From NCBI GenBank assembly GCA_032586195.1, contig JAWHQP010000001.1:186001-250000 (forward strand): 64,000 bases of DNA, written 5' to 3'. Position 1 is the first letter of the stretch. The number at the start of each line of letters is the position of its first letter. Under the pieces are notes generated by a model. The model worked only from the letters and a program-made list of their open reading frames with translations, was not told the origin of the DNA and did no database searches. Of the stretch, positions 1-9,301 are shown one piece after another. The DNA is from JAWHQP01 sp032586195 (lineage in GTDB: Bacteria; Pseudomonadota; Gammaproteobacteria; Enterobacterales; Pasteurellaceae). The translations under genes and the position numbers were made by a program.

Positions 1-890
1 GTTGCTGGCACCGGGCCCAACCCCATTAATGCAGGATCGACTCCGGCACTGGCGTAACTACGAATGCGGGCAAGCGGAGTCACCCCTAATGCTTTCGCTT
101 TGCTTTCATTCATCAGCAATAGGGCGGCGGCACCGTCGTTAATGCCTGACGCATTACCGGCGGTAACGGTTCCGTCTTTTTTAAATGCCGGTTTTAATTT
201 GGCGAGCCCCTCTAAAGTGGTTTCCGGCTTCGGATACTCATCGGTGTCAACGATGATATCTCCTTTGCGGGTTTTGACCGTAACAGGGACGATTTCCCGT
301 ACAAAACGCCCTTCTTTTATTGCTTCAACGGCAAACAACTGGGAGCGTAATGCTAAATTATCTTGTTCCTGACGTGTGAGGCCGTATTTCTCAGCGATAT
401 TTTCCGCCGTGATGCCCATATGGTAATGATTCATTGCGCAAGTTAAGCCGTCTTCAACCATGGTATCTCGGACCGGAAAATTGCCCATACGTATGCCTGT
501 GCGCACTTTACTGTCCAGAATATAAGGCGCCTGGCTCATATTTTCCATGCCTCCCGCTACGATAATGTCGGCGTCACCGGCAAGAATGGCTTGCGAACCC
601 AGAATTACGCTTTTTAAACCGGAACCGCATACTTTATTAATTGTGAAGGATGGGATCTCGCGGGCAATTTCCGCCTGTAATGCCGCTTGGCGAGTCGGAT
701 TTTGTCCTAAACCGGCTTGCAGTACGTTGCCCATAATGACTTCATTGAGCAAGGCGCTATCTATATCCGCGCGTTTAATTACCTCCGATATAACGGTGGC
801 GCCCAGCTCTACCGCACTGACACCGGCAAGCGAACCTTGAAAGCTGCCGATTGGCGTTCTGGCGGAACTGACAATGACGATATTTTTCAT
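1..890 (-). CDS. atoB: Acetyl-CoA acetyltransferase (thiolase II), 3' end cut by window edge
   Basis: Thiolase that splits acetoacetyl-CoA with CoA into two acetyl-CoA, the last step of acetoacetate/butyrate breakdown. The first 296 residues are visible. The N-terminus MKNIVIVSSARTPIGSFQG and the active-site motif NKVCGSGLKS (nucleophile Cys88) are typical of the family. The C-terminal His and Cys catalytic residues lie beyond position 1. The ATG at 890 is preceded by AAGGAG, an excellent ribosome binding site. It is the last gene of atoDAEB, 20 bases after atoE, in the same order as in E. coli. The family is certain; the exact substrate is inferred from the operon. Confidence 0.95.
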   Translation of the reverse strand, partial: MKNIVIVSSARTPIGSFQGSLAGVSAVELGATVISEVIKRADIDSALLNEVIMGNVLQAGLGQNPTRQAALQAEIAREIPSFTINKVCGSGLKSVILGSQAILAGDADIIVAGGMENMSQAPYILDSKVRTGIRMGNFPVRDTMVEDGLTCAMNHYHMGITAENIAEKYGLTRQEQDNLALRSQLFAVEAIKEGRFVREIVPVTVKTRKGDIIVDTDEYPKPETTLEGLAKLKPAFKKDGTVTAGNASGINDGAAALLLMNESKAKALGVTPLARIRSYASAGVDPALMGLGPVPA

Positions 891-910
891 GTGAGACTCC
901 TTTGTTGAAA

Positions 911-2254
911 TTAGAAGAAATATAAACCTATGATGAAGATTGGCGCGGTAAAGATAAGTGCAGTCATGCAATAGCCCATAATATCCCGCACACCGAGACC
1001 CGCGATGCCCAGCGCGGGTAATGCCCAGAACGGTTGCGCCATGTTCATCCATTGCTCGCCGTAGGCGATCGCCATAGTTGATTTGCCTAAGTCGGCCCCA
1101 AGCGCCTGTGCCGCCGGGATGACGAAAGGACCTTGAATAACCCAGTGACCGCCACCGGAAGGTACTGCGAAGTTAATAAAACCGGAACTAAAGAAAGTCC
1201 AAACGGGGAAGGTGTCTTTATTCGCAATATTGATGAAAAATTCCGTGATTAACCCGCCCAAACCGGAATGTTCCATCATTAACTGCACACCCGCATAGAA
1301 CGGAAATTGAACTATAATGCCGGCGGTACTGCGTGTTGCGTTGATTACGGCGCGCATATATGCCATCGGAGAACCGTGCAGAACGATGCCGGTAATTAAG
1401 AAGATGAGATTAACGTTATTAATGGTTAAGTTAAATCCGTTCTTATAGAACATTAAGCCAAGATAAGAATAGCCTAGCAGGCCTATGATATAGGCGAGCA
1501 AGCGGCTTTCTTCCATTTTTTCCGCAATTGTAGCGTCTTTAGTTAATGTTTTTTTAAAGTCCGGATCCGGTGCCAATAATGCGGGATCAATACTTTTTAC
1601 CTCTTCTCCTTTGGGTGTCATCATGAGCGCAATGAGCGGAAGGACGATCAGTAATGTTCCGGTGATGAATAAGTTGTAACCGGAAAATAACGTTTCGGAT
1701 GCGGGAATAATGCCCTGCGGATTGGATTGCGTAACCATAATATGCGCAACGGGATTTCCCGGCGTTGCGGCCATTAACGGCATAGAACCGGAAAAGCCGC
1801 CGCCCCATGTCATAAAACCCATATAGGCACAGGCAATAAGCAACGCATAATCAGTACCTTTAATACGACGTGCCACTTCTTTGGCAAACATTGCACCGAC
1901 GATTAAACCGAATCCCCAGTTGATGATACAAGCTAATGCTCCCATAAATGTCACTAACATCACACCTTGCGCGGGTGTTTTGGCGATGGAAGCCGTTTGA
2001 CTCAGCAACCGTTTGATTTGCGGAGAGGTTGCTAATGCGTTTCCTGTTACTACGATTAATGCCATTTGCATACCGAAAGCAAGCAGATTCCAGAAACCGT
2101 TACCCCACAGATTAACAAGATCTACCGGAGTGCTATCGGTTAATAACAGGGCGCAAACGAAAGTTACAAATGTGAGTAATACGGCAAAAATTAACGGATC
2201 GGGCAAATATTTACTCACAAAGGAAGTCATGATCCGAGATACGCTTTTAATCAT
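911..2254 (-). CDS. atoE: Short-chain fatty acid transporter AtoE
   Basis: Inner-membrane permease of 447 residues, about the usual length for the AtoE family. It probably imports acetoacetate, butyrate or similar short-chain acids for the CoA-transferase encoded just upstream. The protein is almost entirely hydrophobic, with about a dozen predicted membrane segments. It carries family-typical stretches such as FAVPSGGGHWVIQGPF (around residues 365-380) and GYSYLGLMFY. The gene starts 2 bases after the stop of atoA, so translation is probably coupled. The substrate is inferred from the operon; the family is clear. Confidence 0.93.
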   Translation of the reverse strand: MIKSVSRIMTSFVSKYLPDPLIFAVLLTFVTFVCALLLTDSTPVDLVNLWGNGFWNLLAFGMQMALIVVTGNALATSPQIKRLLSQTASIAKTPAQGVMLVTFMGALACIINWGFGLIVGAMFAKEVARRIKGTDYALLIACAYMGFMTWGGGFSGSMPLMAATPGNPVAHIMVTQSNPQGIIPASETLFSGYNLFITGTLLIVLPLIALMMTPKGEEVKSIDPALLAPDPDFKKTLTKDATIAEKMEESRLLAYIIGLLGYSYLGLMFYKNGFNLTINNVNLIFLITGIVLHGSPMAYMRAVINATRSTAGIIVQFPFYAGVQLMMEHSGLGGLITEFFINIANKDTFPVWTFFSSGFINFAVPSGGGHWVIQGPFVIPAAQALGADLGKSTMAIAYGEQWMNMAQPFWALPALGIAGLGVRDIMGYCMTALIFTAPIFIIGLYFF

Positions 2255-2256
2255 CG

Positions 2257-2922
2257 CTATAATCCTTTTTGGCTGATTACCATTTCCTTAAAGTCATCTG
2301 CGATAATGAATTCAGCTTCAGTATTAGCTTTGATCGTTTCAAGATCGATATTAGGAGCGTGTTCCTGCAAAACTAATTGCCCGTTGATAAAACTGAATAC
2401 GGCGAGTTCGGTGACAACCATTTTTACTTTTTTTCTTGCGGTTAACGGCAGCGTACATTTTTTCAGAATTTTTGAATTACCGTTTTTAGCGCAATGTTCC
2501 ATACCTATAATCACTTTTTGTGAACCGGTGACCAAGTCCATTGCACCGCCCATACCCGGAACCATTTTCCCCGGTACCATCCAGTTGGCTAAATTGGCTT
2601 CCTGATCAACTTCGAGTCCCCCTAATACGCAGGCATCTACATGACCGCCGCGAATGAGCGCAAATGAGAAAGAACTGTCAGAAAATGCACCGCCTTTTTT
2701 AATGGAACAAGGCTGTCCGCCGGCGTTTACAATATTCGGATCGGGATTTTTCGGATCGGCGGCGGTTAATCCTAAGAAACCGTTTTCCGATTGAAGAGTG
2801 ATATTGATATTTTCAGGTAAGTAATTGACGACCATGGTCGGTAAGCCGATACCTAAATTCACTACATCTCCGTTTTTTAATTCCATGGCGATACGGCGGG
2901 CAATTAATTCTTTAGCGTTCAT
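2257..2922 (-). CDS. atoA: Acetoacetyl-CoA transferase, beta subunit
   Basis: Small subunit of the class I CoA-transferase that moves CoA from acetyl-CoA to acetoacetate or short-chain acids. The 221 residues contain the motif QSENGFLGL, whose glutamate (about residue 45) forms the covalent glutamyl-CoA intermediate in this family. GGAMDLV follows around residue 125. The partner alpha subunit atoD lies 14 bases upstream and the transporter atoE 2 bases downstream, so all are one transcript. The start at 2922 has the ribosome binding site AAGGAG close upstream. Confidence 0.95.
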   Translation of the reverse strand: MNAKELIARRIAMELKNGDVVNLGIGLPTMVVNYLPENINITLQSENGFLGLTAADPKNPDPNIVNAGGQPCSIKKGGAFSDSSFSFALIRGGHVDACVLGGLEVDQEANLANWMVPGKMVPGMGGAMDLVTGSQKVIIGMEHCAKNGNSKILKKCTLPLTARKKVKMVVTELAVFSFINGQLVLQEHAPNIDLETIKANTEAEFIIADDFKEMVISQKGL

Positions 2923-2936
2923 AAAGTATTCTCCTT

Positions 2937-3587
2937 TTAATTATTTGAAACGAGGTAATCAACCAATGTGGCAGGCGTCATAATGTGATTCGGATCCAGT
3001 TCCCCGACTTTTACTATATGCGTTGCTTCGGCAATGACCTTTTTACCGGCAAGAGCCATTAGCGGGTTAAAATTGCGGGCGGCTCCTTGATAGATGAGAT
3101 TGCCGTCTTCATCGGCATATTCGGCTTTAAGAATGGTAAGATCTGATTTAAGTGGGAGTTCAAGGAGGTAATCAATATTGTCAATCTGTATTTTTTGTTT
3201 GCCTTCTTCTACAACGGTACCGACTCCGGTAGGTGTGAGAACTCCTCCCAATCCTGAACCGCCGGCGCGAATACGTTCAACAAAAGTACCTTGCGGGCTC
3301 AGCTCTACTTTAAGTTCACCGCTGATCATCTTTTTGCCCGTTTCAGGATTGGTACCAATATGTGACGCGATAAGTTTTTTCACTCTGCCGTTGACAATTA
3401 ATGGACCGACACCGGAATCGACCGTTGCGGTATCACTGCAAATCAGGGTAATATCTTTGATACCCGAATCTAGAATTGCTTGTACCAGTAATTTCGACGT
3501 ACCGGTTCCCATAAATCCCCCGGACATGATTGTCATACCGTTAAATAGGTATTTTTTGACGTCTGTTAAATTGATTCTTTTACTCAT
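2937..3587 (-). CDS. atoD: Acetoacetyl-CoA transferase, alpha subunit
   Basis: Large-partner subunit of the AtoAD CoA-transferase, 216 residues. The N-terminal stretch SGGFMGTGTSKLL is the CoA-binding glycine loop of class I CoA-transferases. RIRAGGSGLGGVLTPTGVGT lies in mid-protein. I place the start at ATG 3587, preceded by GGAG at 8 bases. The frame stays open to a TTG at 3602, but that has no ribosome binding site. This is the first gene of the operon. The 333-base region upstream is shared with a divergent LysR regulator and holds an inverted repeat at 3631-3656. Confidence 0.94.
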   Translation of the reverse strand: MSKRINLTDVKKYLFNGMTIMSGGFMGTGTSKLLVQAILDSGIKDITLICSDTATVDSGVGPLIVNGRVKKLIASHIGTNPETGKKMISGELKVELSPQGTFVERIRAGGSGLGGVLTPTGVGTVVEEGKQKIQIDNIDYLLELPLKSDLTILKAEYADEDGNLIYQGAARNFNPLMALAGKKVIAEATHIVKVGELDPNHIMTPATLVDYLVSNN

Positions 3588-3920
3588 AATAATTTTCTCC
3601 AAATTATATTGTTAGAAGAGTTGTACGGTTGATTAACAATGATTTGTTTGTTAATCAGTAATAAATAATTTATAAAATTAAGCGGTAATGAAAATTATCT
3701 TTTATCTCCTGTTTTATGACGGTTTTGTCGTGTTCGATTCACATACCTTTATTAGGGATAATGTTTGATAACTAAGTACGGAAAGGTTTTATATGGCAAA
3801 CAATCTAGCAATAACTACATCGGAAAGGAAATATTGATTTTTTACAGATATATAAATTTTATTTATAGGATTTAGAAACTTGGTTATGCTATGGTAGATT
3901 CAGTTTTCAGGAGGAAATTA
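3588..3920. promoter_or_regulatory. Divergent control region of atoDAEB and the LysR gene, with inverted repeat
   Basis: This is an AT-rich region between two divergent transcription units. It holds a perfect 9-base inverted repeat, GATTAACAA at 3631-3639 and TTGTTAATC at 3648-3656, separated by 8 bases and about 45 bases upstream of the atoD start. Divergent LysR regulators commonly bind such dyads, so this is the best operator candidate. No other gene is visible. A 14-codon ORF at 3793-3837 has a passable ribosome binding site but nothing else to support it. Confidence 0.45.
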
Positions 3921-4814
3921 ATGGATATCAGGCATTTGCGTTATTTTATCTCTATTGTCGATAATGATTTTAATTTAAGCAGAACATCTCAATGTTTATA
4001 TATTTCCCAACCTGCATTAAGCATAATGATTAGCGATTTTGAAAGCAGAGAAGGAGTGCAGTTGTTCAAGCGTTCTAAAGGTAAGATAGTCGGATTGACT
4101 TATCTCGGTGAGAATTTTTATAGAGATGCTAAAGAGATACTGAGAAAATACAATGAAATGCACTTTAATTTACATCATCTGACGGAACAAATTACAGGGA
4201 GTGTTACTATAGGAATTCCTCCGTTAGTATTATCCGTTTTGTTTTCTGATGTTATACCCAGATTAATTTTAAATAATCCGAATATTAAGTTCAACATTAA
4301 AGAACAAGGAGCTTTCTCTTTAAAGAGTGAATTGTTATTGGAAAAAATAGATTTTGCCGTATTACTTAAACCTGAAAAAATACCAAAAAATATTGTGGAT
4401 TCTTTTGAAATTCATCATTCTGAATTATCTGTTTTCCTTTCTCCGCAACATCATCTAGCACAAAAGGATGAATTAACATGGCAGGATTTGCATAATGAAA
4501 AAATGGCTACTTTTGATGATTCTTTTATGATTTATCATTATTTAAAAGAGGCTTTTGAAAGATATAATATTTACCCTAATATTATAATACAATCAGGGTC
4601 TTGGGATTATTTATTAAGTACGATAAAATTCAACAAAGAATTGTTAACCATTTTGCCGATGGTTATTGCCGAACAGTTTCAGTCTCCGGATTTTCTCTGT
4701 CGGAAAATTAAAGAACCGGTGCAATGGAGAGTAACGGTTTGTCGTTTAAAAAAGACTAATTATACCAATATAGAAAATTATATTTTAGATTCTTTACTTA
4801 AATCGTTTAAGTGA
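3921..4814 (+). CDS. LysR-type transcriptional regulator, divergent from ato operon
   Basis: A 297-residue LysR-family activator or repressor. The N-terminal winged helix is clear (MDIRHLRYFISIVDNDFN, then SQPALSIMISDFE as recognition helix region). A periplasmic-binding-like effector domain fills about residues 90-290. The start is the ATG at 3921, directly behind AGGAGG at 3909-3914. An in-frame ATG at 3891 lacks a ribosome binding site and would add 10 atypical residues. Because it is transcribed away from atoDAEB, it probably controls that operon. E. coli instead uses the two-component system AtoSC. The effector is unknown. Confidence 0.88.
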   Translation: MDIRHLRYFISIVDNDFNLSRTSQCLYISQPALSIMISDFESREGVQLFKRSKGKIVGLTYLGENFYRDAKEILRKYNEMHFNLHHLTEQITGSVTIGIPPLVLSVLFSDVIPRLILNNPNIKFNIKEQGAFSLKSELLLEKIDFAVLLKPEKIPKNIVDSFEIHHSELSVFLSPQHHLAQKDELTWQDLHNEKMATFDDSFMIYHYLKEAFERYNIYPNIIIQSGSWDYLLSTIKFNKELLTILPMVIAEQFQSPDFLCRKIKEPVQWRVTVCRLKKTNYTNIENYILDSLLKSFK

Positions 4815-4922
4815 TACTTTGATTTTAGATAAAACCATCTTCAAGATTTCTTGTATTCCGCAATTCCGGCTTAAAAGAGTTGTGAGGTATTGAACTTGAA
4901 ATTGGTTGAATGTTATTTGAAT

Positions 4923-4976
4923 ATAAAAAATCTGCCCCTGAGCAGCTGGATAAAACCGGCTTTCAGGGAGCAGATT
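4923..4976 (-). terminator. Rho-independent terminator of eno, unusually long stem
   Basis: Read on the minus strand, 63 bases after the eno stop, AATCTGCTCCCTGA folds back on TCAGGGGCAGATT and the inner part continues as AGCCGG/CCAGCT with one wobble. This gives a stem of about 20 pairs with only small bulges, followed directly by TTTTTTATAT. The hairpin arms are at 4929-4949 and 4956-4976. It also separates eno from the converging LysR gene. Confidence 0.8.
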
Positions 4977-4978
4977 AC

Positions 4979-4988
4979 AAAGTGCGGT
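4979..4988 (+). repeat. DNA uptake signal sequence, Haemophilus type
   Basis: AAAGTGCGGT, the 9-base core AAGTGCGGT plus the usual leading A. This motif recurs across the window in both orientations, for example near 14993, 25018, 27120, 31915, 40201, 40855, 41447, 43735, 54140, 55363, 56217 and 63983. It marks this lineage as having the Hin-type competence recognition sequence. Confidence 0.9.
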
Positions 4989-5038
4989 GTCGAATTCGCG
5001 AGTTTTTTTATTTCCCGGACAAACGACGATATGCGTTA

Positions 5039-6340
5039 TTACGCTTGGCCTTTAACCGCTTTTAAACCTAAGAACGGCGCTTTGTCGCCTAAGGCTTCTT
5101 CAATACGGATTAATTGGTTGTATTTCGCAATACGGTCTGAACGGCTCATAGAACCGGTTTTGATTTGACCCGCAGCGGTACCGACGGCTAAATCCGCGAT
5201 AGTCGCATCTTCCGTTTCGCCTGAACGGTGAGAAATTACAGCGGTGTAACCTGCATCTTTCGCCATTTTGATTGCAGCCAGGGTTTCGGTTAATGAGCCG
5301 ATTTGGTTGAATTTGATCAGGATTGAGTTTGCGATACCTTTTTCAATACCTTCTTTCAGGATCTTGGTATTGGTTACGAATAAGTCATCACCAACCAATT
5401 GGATTTTATCGCCCAATACTTTAGTCTGGTATGCAAAACCTTCCCAGTCGGATTCATCCTGACCATCTTCGATAGAAATGATCGGGTATTGTTTGGTTAA
5501 TTCTTCAAGATAGTGGGTAAATTCCTGAGATGTGAATGAACGGCCTTCACCTTTCAATTCGTATTTACCGGTTTCTTTGTTGTAGAATTCTGAAGATGCG
5601 CAGTCCATTGCAAGAGTAATGTCTTTACCTAATACATAGCCGGCTTTTTCCACCGCTTCTTTGATGCAGGCGAGCGCTTCAGCGTTTGAACCTAAGTTAG
5701 GAGCGAAACCGCCTTCGTCACCTACTGCGGTGTTGTAACCTTTAGATTTTAATACCTTGGCAAGATTGTGGAACACTTCGGAACCGATGCGTACCGCTTC
5801 ACGTAAGGTTTTCGCACCGACAGGCTGAATCATGAATTCCTGGATATCAACGTTGTTGTCGGCATGTTCACCGCCGTTGAGGATGTTCATCATCGGCAGC
5901 GGCATTGAATATACGCCCGGAGTACCGTTAAGTTCCGCAATATAAGCGTAAAGTGGCAAACCTTTGGAGGCAGCCGCCGCTTTAGCTGTTGCCAAAGAAA
6001 CCGCCAGGATTGCATTGGCACCGAATTTGGATTTGTTTTCCGTACCGTCCAAATCGATCATGATTTGGTCGATTTTGGCCTGTTCGGTTGCTTCCTGACC
6101 CACGATAGCCTTAGCAATCTCGTTATTCACTGCAGAAACCGCTTTTAACACACCTTTACCTAAGAAACGTGATTTATCACCATCACGTAACTCCAACGCT
6201 TCGCGTGAACCGGTTGACGCACCTGACGGAGCTGCCGCAAGACCCACGAAACCGCCTTCCAGGTGCACTTCGGCTTCAACGGTAGGGTTACCGCGTGAGT
6301 CAATGATTTCACGGCCAATTACTTTAACGATTTTTGCCAT
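5039..6340 (-). CDS. eno: Enolase
   Basis: Glycolytic enzyme converting 2-phosphoglycerate to phosphoenolpyruvate; also a component of the RNA degradosome in relatives. It has 433 residues, the usual bacterial length. N-terminal REIIDSRGNPTVEAEV, the GASTG loop, GDEGGFAPN and the Mg-binding/signature region LIKFNQIGSLTET followed by SHRSGETED are all intact. It lies 116 bases downstream of pyrG on the same strand, the pyrG-eno order conserved in gammaproteobacteria. It ends at a strong terminator. Confidence 0.98.
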   Translation of the reverse strand: MAKIVKVIGREIIDSRGNPTVEAEVHLEGGFVGLAAAPSGASTGSREALELRDGDKSRFLGKGVLKAVSAVNNEIAKAIVGQEATEQAKIDQIMIDLDGTENKSKFGANAILAVSLATAKAAAASKGLPLYAYIAELNGTPGVYSMPLPMMNILNGGEHADNNVDIQEFMIQPVGAKTLREAVRIGSEVFHNLAKVLKSKGYNTAVGDEGGFAPNLGSNAEALACIKEAVEKAGYVLGKDITLAMDCASSEFYNKETGKYELKGEGRSFTSQEFTHYLEELTKQYPIISIEDGQDESDWEGFAYQTKVLGDKIQLVGDDLFVTNTKILKEGIEKGIANSILIKFNQIGSLTETLAAIKMAKDAGYTAVISHRSGETEDATIADLAVGTAAGQIKTGSMSRSDRIAKYNQLIRIEEALGDKAPFLGLKAVKGQA

Positions 6341-6456
6341 TTTTGTTTTCCTCTTATTTAGTAGTTAATCTAAAATAGGTACATTAAAAATGCTGTTATA
6401 GTATAGCGATTTGTCTTTTTTGTCTTGTAAAAAATGCAGTTCTTTTGATTAAATCC

Positions 6457-8085
6457 TTACTTTTTTTGATTTTCCTTCGCCGCTTTAATGAAACCCGCAA
6501 ATAACGGGTGGCCGTCACGCGGCGTCGAGGTGAATTCCGGGTGGAACTGACATGCGATGAACCATGGGTGGTTCGGCACTTCAATGATTTCCACTAATTT
6601 TTTATCCGCGGATAAACCGGTGATTTTTAAACCCGCTTTTTCAATTTGCGGCAGTAGGGTATTGTTCACTTCGTAGCGATGGCGATGGCGTTCTTCAATG
6701 GTTTCTTTGCCGTAAAGCTGACGGGCAAGGCTGCCTTCGACAAGATGACATTGCTGAGCCCCTAGACGCATGGTACCGCCCAGATCGGATTTATCGCTGC
6801 GTTTTTCCACATTGCCCTCCGCGTTTTGCCATTCGGTGATCAATCCCACCACCGGTTGCGGGCAGTCTTTGTCGAATTCGGTTGAATTGGCATGAGCCAG
6901 GCCGGCCACATTACGGGCATATTCAATTAAGGCGATTTGCATACCTAAGCAGATGCCGAGATAAGGAATTTTATTTTCGCGGGCGTATTGAGCGGTTAAG
7001 ATTTTGCCTTCGACACCGCGGTAACCGAAACCGCCGGGCACGAGAATGCCGTCCAAGCCTTTTAAGATTTCTACGCCGCGCGTTTCCACATCCTGTGAAT
7101 CGATGTATTTGATGTTAACATGCAAACGGTTTTTTAAGCCGCCGTGTTTCAGTGCTTCGTTTACCGATTTGTAAGCGTCCGGCAGTTCGGTATATTTCCC
7201 AACCATACCGATGGTCACTTCGCCCGTCGGATTCGCTTCTTCGTAAAGCACTTGTTCCCATTCGGATAAATCGGCTTCTTTGCATTCTAGCCGGAAACGC
7301 TGGCAGACAAATTCGTCTAATCCTTGTGATTTCAATAAAGCCGGGATTTGATAGATTGAGTTAACATCCTTTAATGAGATAACCGCTTTTTCCGGCACGT
7401 TGCAGAAGAGCGCGATTTTGGAACGCTCATTGGCGGGAATCATACGATCGGAACGACAAATGAGCACGTCAGGCTGAATACCGATGGAAAGCAATTCTTT
7501 TACGGAATGCTGGGTCGGCTTGGTTTTCACTTCACCCGCGGTGGCGATATAAGGCACGAGGGTCAAGTGCATAAAAATGGTGCGTTCACGTCCCACTTGC
7601 ACGGCAAGCTGGCGCAGAGCTTCTAAAAACGGCAGGGATTCGATATCACCCACCGTACCGCCTACTTCAATAATGGCCACATCATGCCCGGCGGCTCCGT
7701 CAATGACGCGCGCCTTGATTTCGTTGGTTATATGCGGAATCACCTGAATGGTCGCCCCTAAATAATCACCACGGCGTTCTTTGCGTAATACTTCGGAATA
7801 GATTTTGCCGGTGGTAAAATTGTTGCGTTTGGTCATTTTGGTACGAATAAAACGTTCGTAATGCCCCAAATCTAAATCGGTTTCCGCGCCATCCTGGGTT
7901 ACAAAGACTTCACCGTGCTGTGTCGGGCTCATGGTACCCGGGTCAACGTTGATATAGGGATCAAGTTTCATGATTGTCACGTTCAGACCGCGCGCTTCTA
8001 AAATTGCCGCCAATGATGCCGCAGCAATGCCTTTACCTAACGATGAAACCACACCGCCCGTTACGAAAATATAATTGGTAGCCAT
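6457..8085 (-). CDS. pyrG: CTP synthase
   Basis: Makes CTP from UTP, ATP and glutamine. It has 542 residues: an N-terminal amidoligase domain (TNYIFVTGGVVSSLGKG, then DPYINVDPGTMSPTQHGEVF) and a C-terminal class I glutamine amidotransferase domain with nucleophile Cys in YLGICLGMQ and the His/Glu pair in CQFHPEF. The frame runs upstream to 8271, but the ATG at 8085 begins the conserved N-terminus MATNYIFVTGG and gives the standard length, so the extra 62 codons are not coding. Confidence 0.98.
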   Translation of the reverse strand: MATNYIFVTGGVVSSLGKGIAAASLAAILEARGLNVTIMKLDPYINVDPGTMSPTQHGEVFVTQDGAETDLDLGHYERFIRTKMTKRNNFTTGKIYSEVLRKERRGDYLGATIQVIPHITNEIKARVIDGAAGHDVAIIEVGGTVGDIESLPFLEALRQLAVQVGRERTIFMHLTLVPYIATAGEVKTKPTQHSVKELLSIGIQPDVLICRSDRMIPANERSKIALFCNVPEKAVISLKDVNSIYQIPALLKSQGLDEFVCQRFRLECKEADLSEWEQVLYEEANPTGEVTIGMVGKYTELPDAYKSVNEALKHGGLKNRLHVNIKYIDSQDVETRGVEILKGLDGILVPGGFGYRGVEGKILTAQYARENKIPYLGICLGMQIALIEYARNVAGLAHANSTEFDKDCPQPVVGLITEWQNAEGNVEKRSDKSDLGGTMRLGAQQCHLVEGSLARQLYGKETIEERHRHRYEVNNTLLPQIEKAGLKITGLSADKKLVEIIEVPNHPWFIACQFHPEFTSTPRDGHPLFAGFIKAAKENQKK

Positions 8086-8218
8086 ATTGAAACCTAATAT
8101 TGGGAAGAAATTATGTAAATGTAAATAATGATAGCTAACCGATTCAACACCGATTAGCTGATTAAGACGGGAGCATAGTATATAGAAATTATACGTTGAA
8201 TTCAATGTTTGCGATGTT

Positions 8219-8260
8219 AAAGTGCGGTGTCGAAAAATCGATTTTTTAACACCGCACTTT
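8219..8260. repeat. Inverted pair of uptake sequences forming a hairpin
   Basis: AAAGTGCGGTGT at 8219-8230 faces ACACCGCACTTT at 8249-8260. The 12-base stem encloses an A/T-rich centre, AAAAATCGATTTTTT, that is itself self-complementary. Such inverted uptake-sequence pairs are common after genes in Pasteurellaceae and may double as terminators. It sits between the bamD terminator and the pyrG start. Confidence 0.75.
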
Positions 8261-8284
8261 GCTGCCGCCAATGCCGGCTGAAAT

Positions 8285-8308
8285 AAAAAAGCGGGTAAAA
8301 CGCCCGCT
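8285..8308 (-). terminator. Rho-independent terminator of bamD
   Basis: On the minus strand AGCGGG, a 7-base loop and CCCGCT are followed by TTTTTTATTT. It lies 30 bases past the bamD stop. Confidence 0.75.
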
Positions 8309-8337
8309 TCGGTTTTGTAGAAAAAGAATTCCGTCGT

Positions 8338-9165
8338 TTATTCTTCTTTGTTATCTGATTTATCCGAACCGAACGACAACCATGACGGTAATGTTAAAAA
8401 CGGTTCCGACGGTTTTTCCGCTTCTTTTATTATTTTGCCCTCATTTGCTTTTACTAATTTTGCCGTATCCTGAGCTAATTGGGTCAAGCCCATTTCTTCA
8501 TAGGCTTTTTGCAGCAACGGCAAGGCTTCAAAAGTTGCGTGGGTGTCCGGATAGGTTCTTAACATACCGGTAATGCGGTTAGCCACCGCCACCCACGCCT
8601 TGCGATCCGCATAGAATTTTGCGATTTCCAACTCGTGACGGGCCAGGCGGTCTTTAATGTATGCCATGCGGGCCAGGGCATCCGGCGTATATTGGCTGTT
8701 CGAGAAGTTCTGTACCAGCGTACGGAAGTTGCTGAACGCTGTCTTCATTGAAGTGGTTTCGCGGGTTGAACGGTCAACACCGAAGAAATCCTGGAAGAAA
8801 TTATCACCTAATGCGGAGTTGGTAAGAGCCGCCATATAGAGCACATAATCTAAATGCTGACTTTGCGGATACTGGCGTAAAAATGTGTCGGCGGAGATGA
8901 GCGCCTTGGTATAATCCTGAGTTTTATAGGAGGCGTAAATTAAATCAAGTAATGCCTGTTCTGAATAAATACCGCCCGGATAACGGGTTCTGACCGCTTC
9001 TAAATAGCGCGTTGCCTGATTATAGTCACCGTCTTGTAATGCGGTTTGTCCCGTGGTAAAAAGTTCCTGCTCGGAAGCTTGTTCGACTTCCGGTTTGGAA
9101 CTGGAGCAAGCCGAAATGGCCAGCGCCGTTAAAGCTATCAGAGTAAGGGATCTCAATTTACGCAT
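8338..9165 (-). CDS. bamD: Outer-membrane protein assembly factor BamD (ComL lipoprotein)
   Basis: Periplasm-facing lipoprotein of the BAM complex that folds beta-barrel proteins into the outer membrane. The signal peptide ends in the lipobox ISAC with the lipidated Cys at residue 20. The mature part has the tetratricopeptide-like repeats typical of BamD (QDGDYNQATRYLEAVRTRYP near residue 45, and YTKALISADTFLRQYP). At 275 residues it is slightly longer than usual because of a charged C-terminal tail. It is divergent from rluD, a conserved arrangement. Confidence 0.95.
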   Translation of the reverse strand: MRKLRSLTLIALTALAISACSSSKPEVEQASEQELFTTGQTALQDGDYNQATRYLEAVRTRYPGGIYSEQALLDLIYASYKTQDYTKALISADTFLRQYPQSQHLDYVLYMAALTNSALGDNFFQDFFGVDRSTRETTSMKTAFSNFRTLVQNFSNSQYTPDALARMAYIKDRLARHELEIAKFYADRKAWVAVANRITGMLRTYPDTHATFEALPLLQKAYEEMGLTQLAQDTAKLVKANEGKIIKEAEKPSEPFLTLPSWLSFGSDKSDNKEE

Positions 9166-9301
9166 ATTTGCTATTATCCTTTTTTCAGTATATTCAGTAT
9201 AAATATTTAGCCTGGTACGTTACAATGCACGCAAAATAATGTCGTTATTGTATAGAACATTGCAAAATAAGCAAACTTCAAATTAGTGGATTTTAAAATT
9301 T

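Noticed and set aside
3793..3837. A 14-codon ORF (MANNLAITTSERKY) with a possible ribosome binding site between atoD and the LysR gene
   Set aside because: Too short to judge, no terminator or attenuator around it, and its composition is not that of a leader peptide.
6396..6584. Short minus-strand ORF overlapping the end of pyrG
   Set aside because: It is an alternate frame of the pyrG 3' end, with no independent support.
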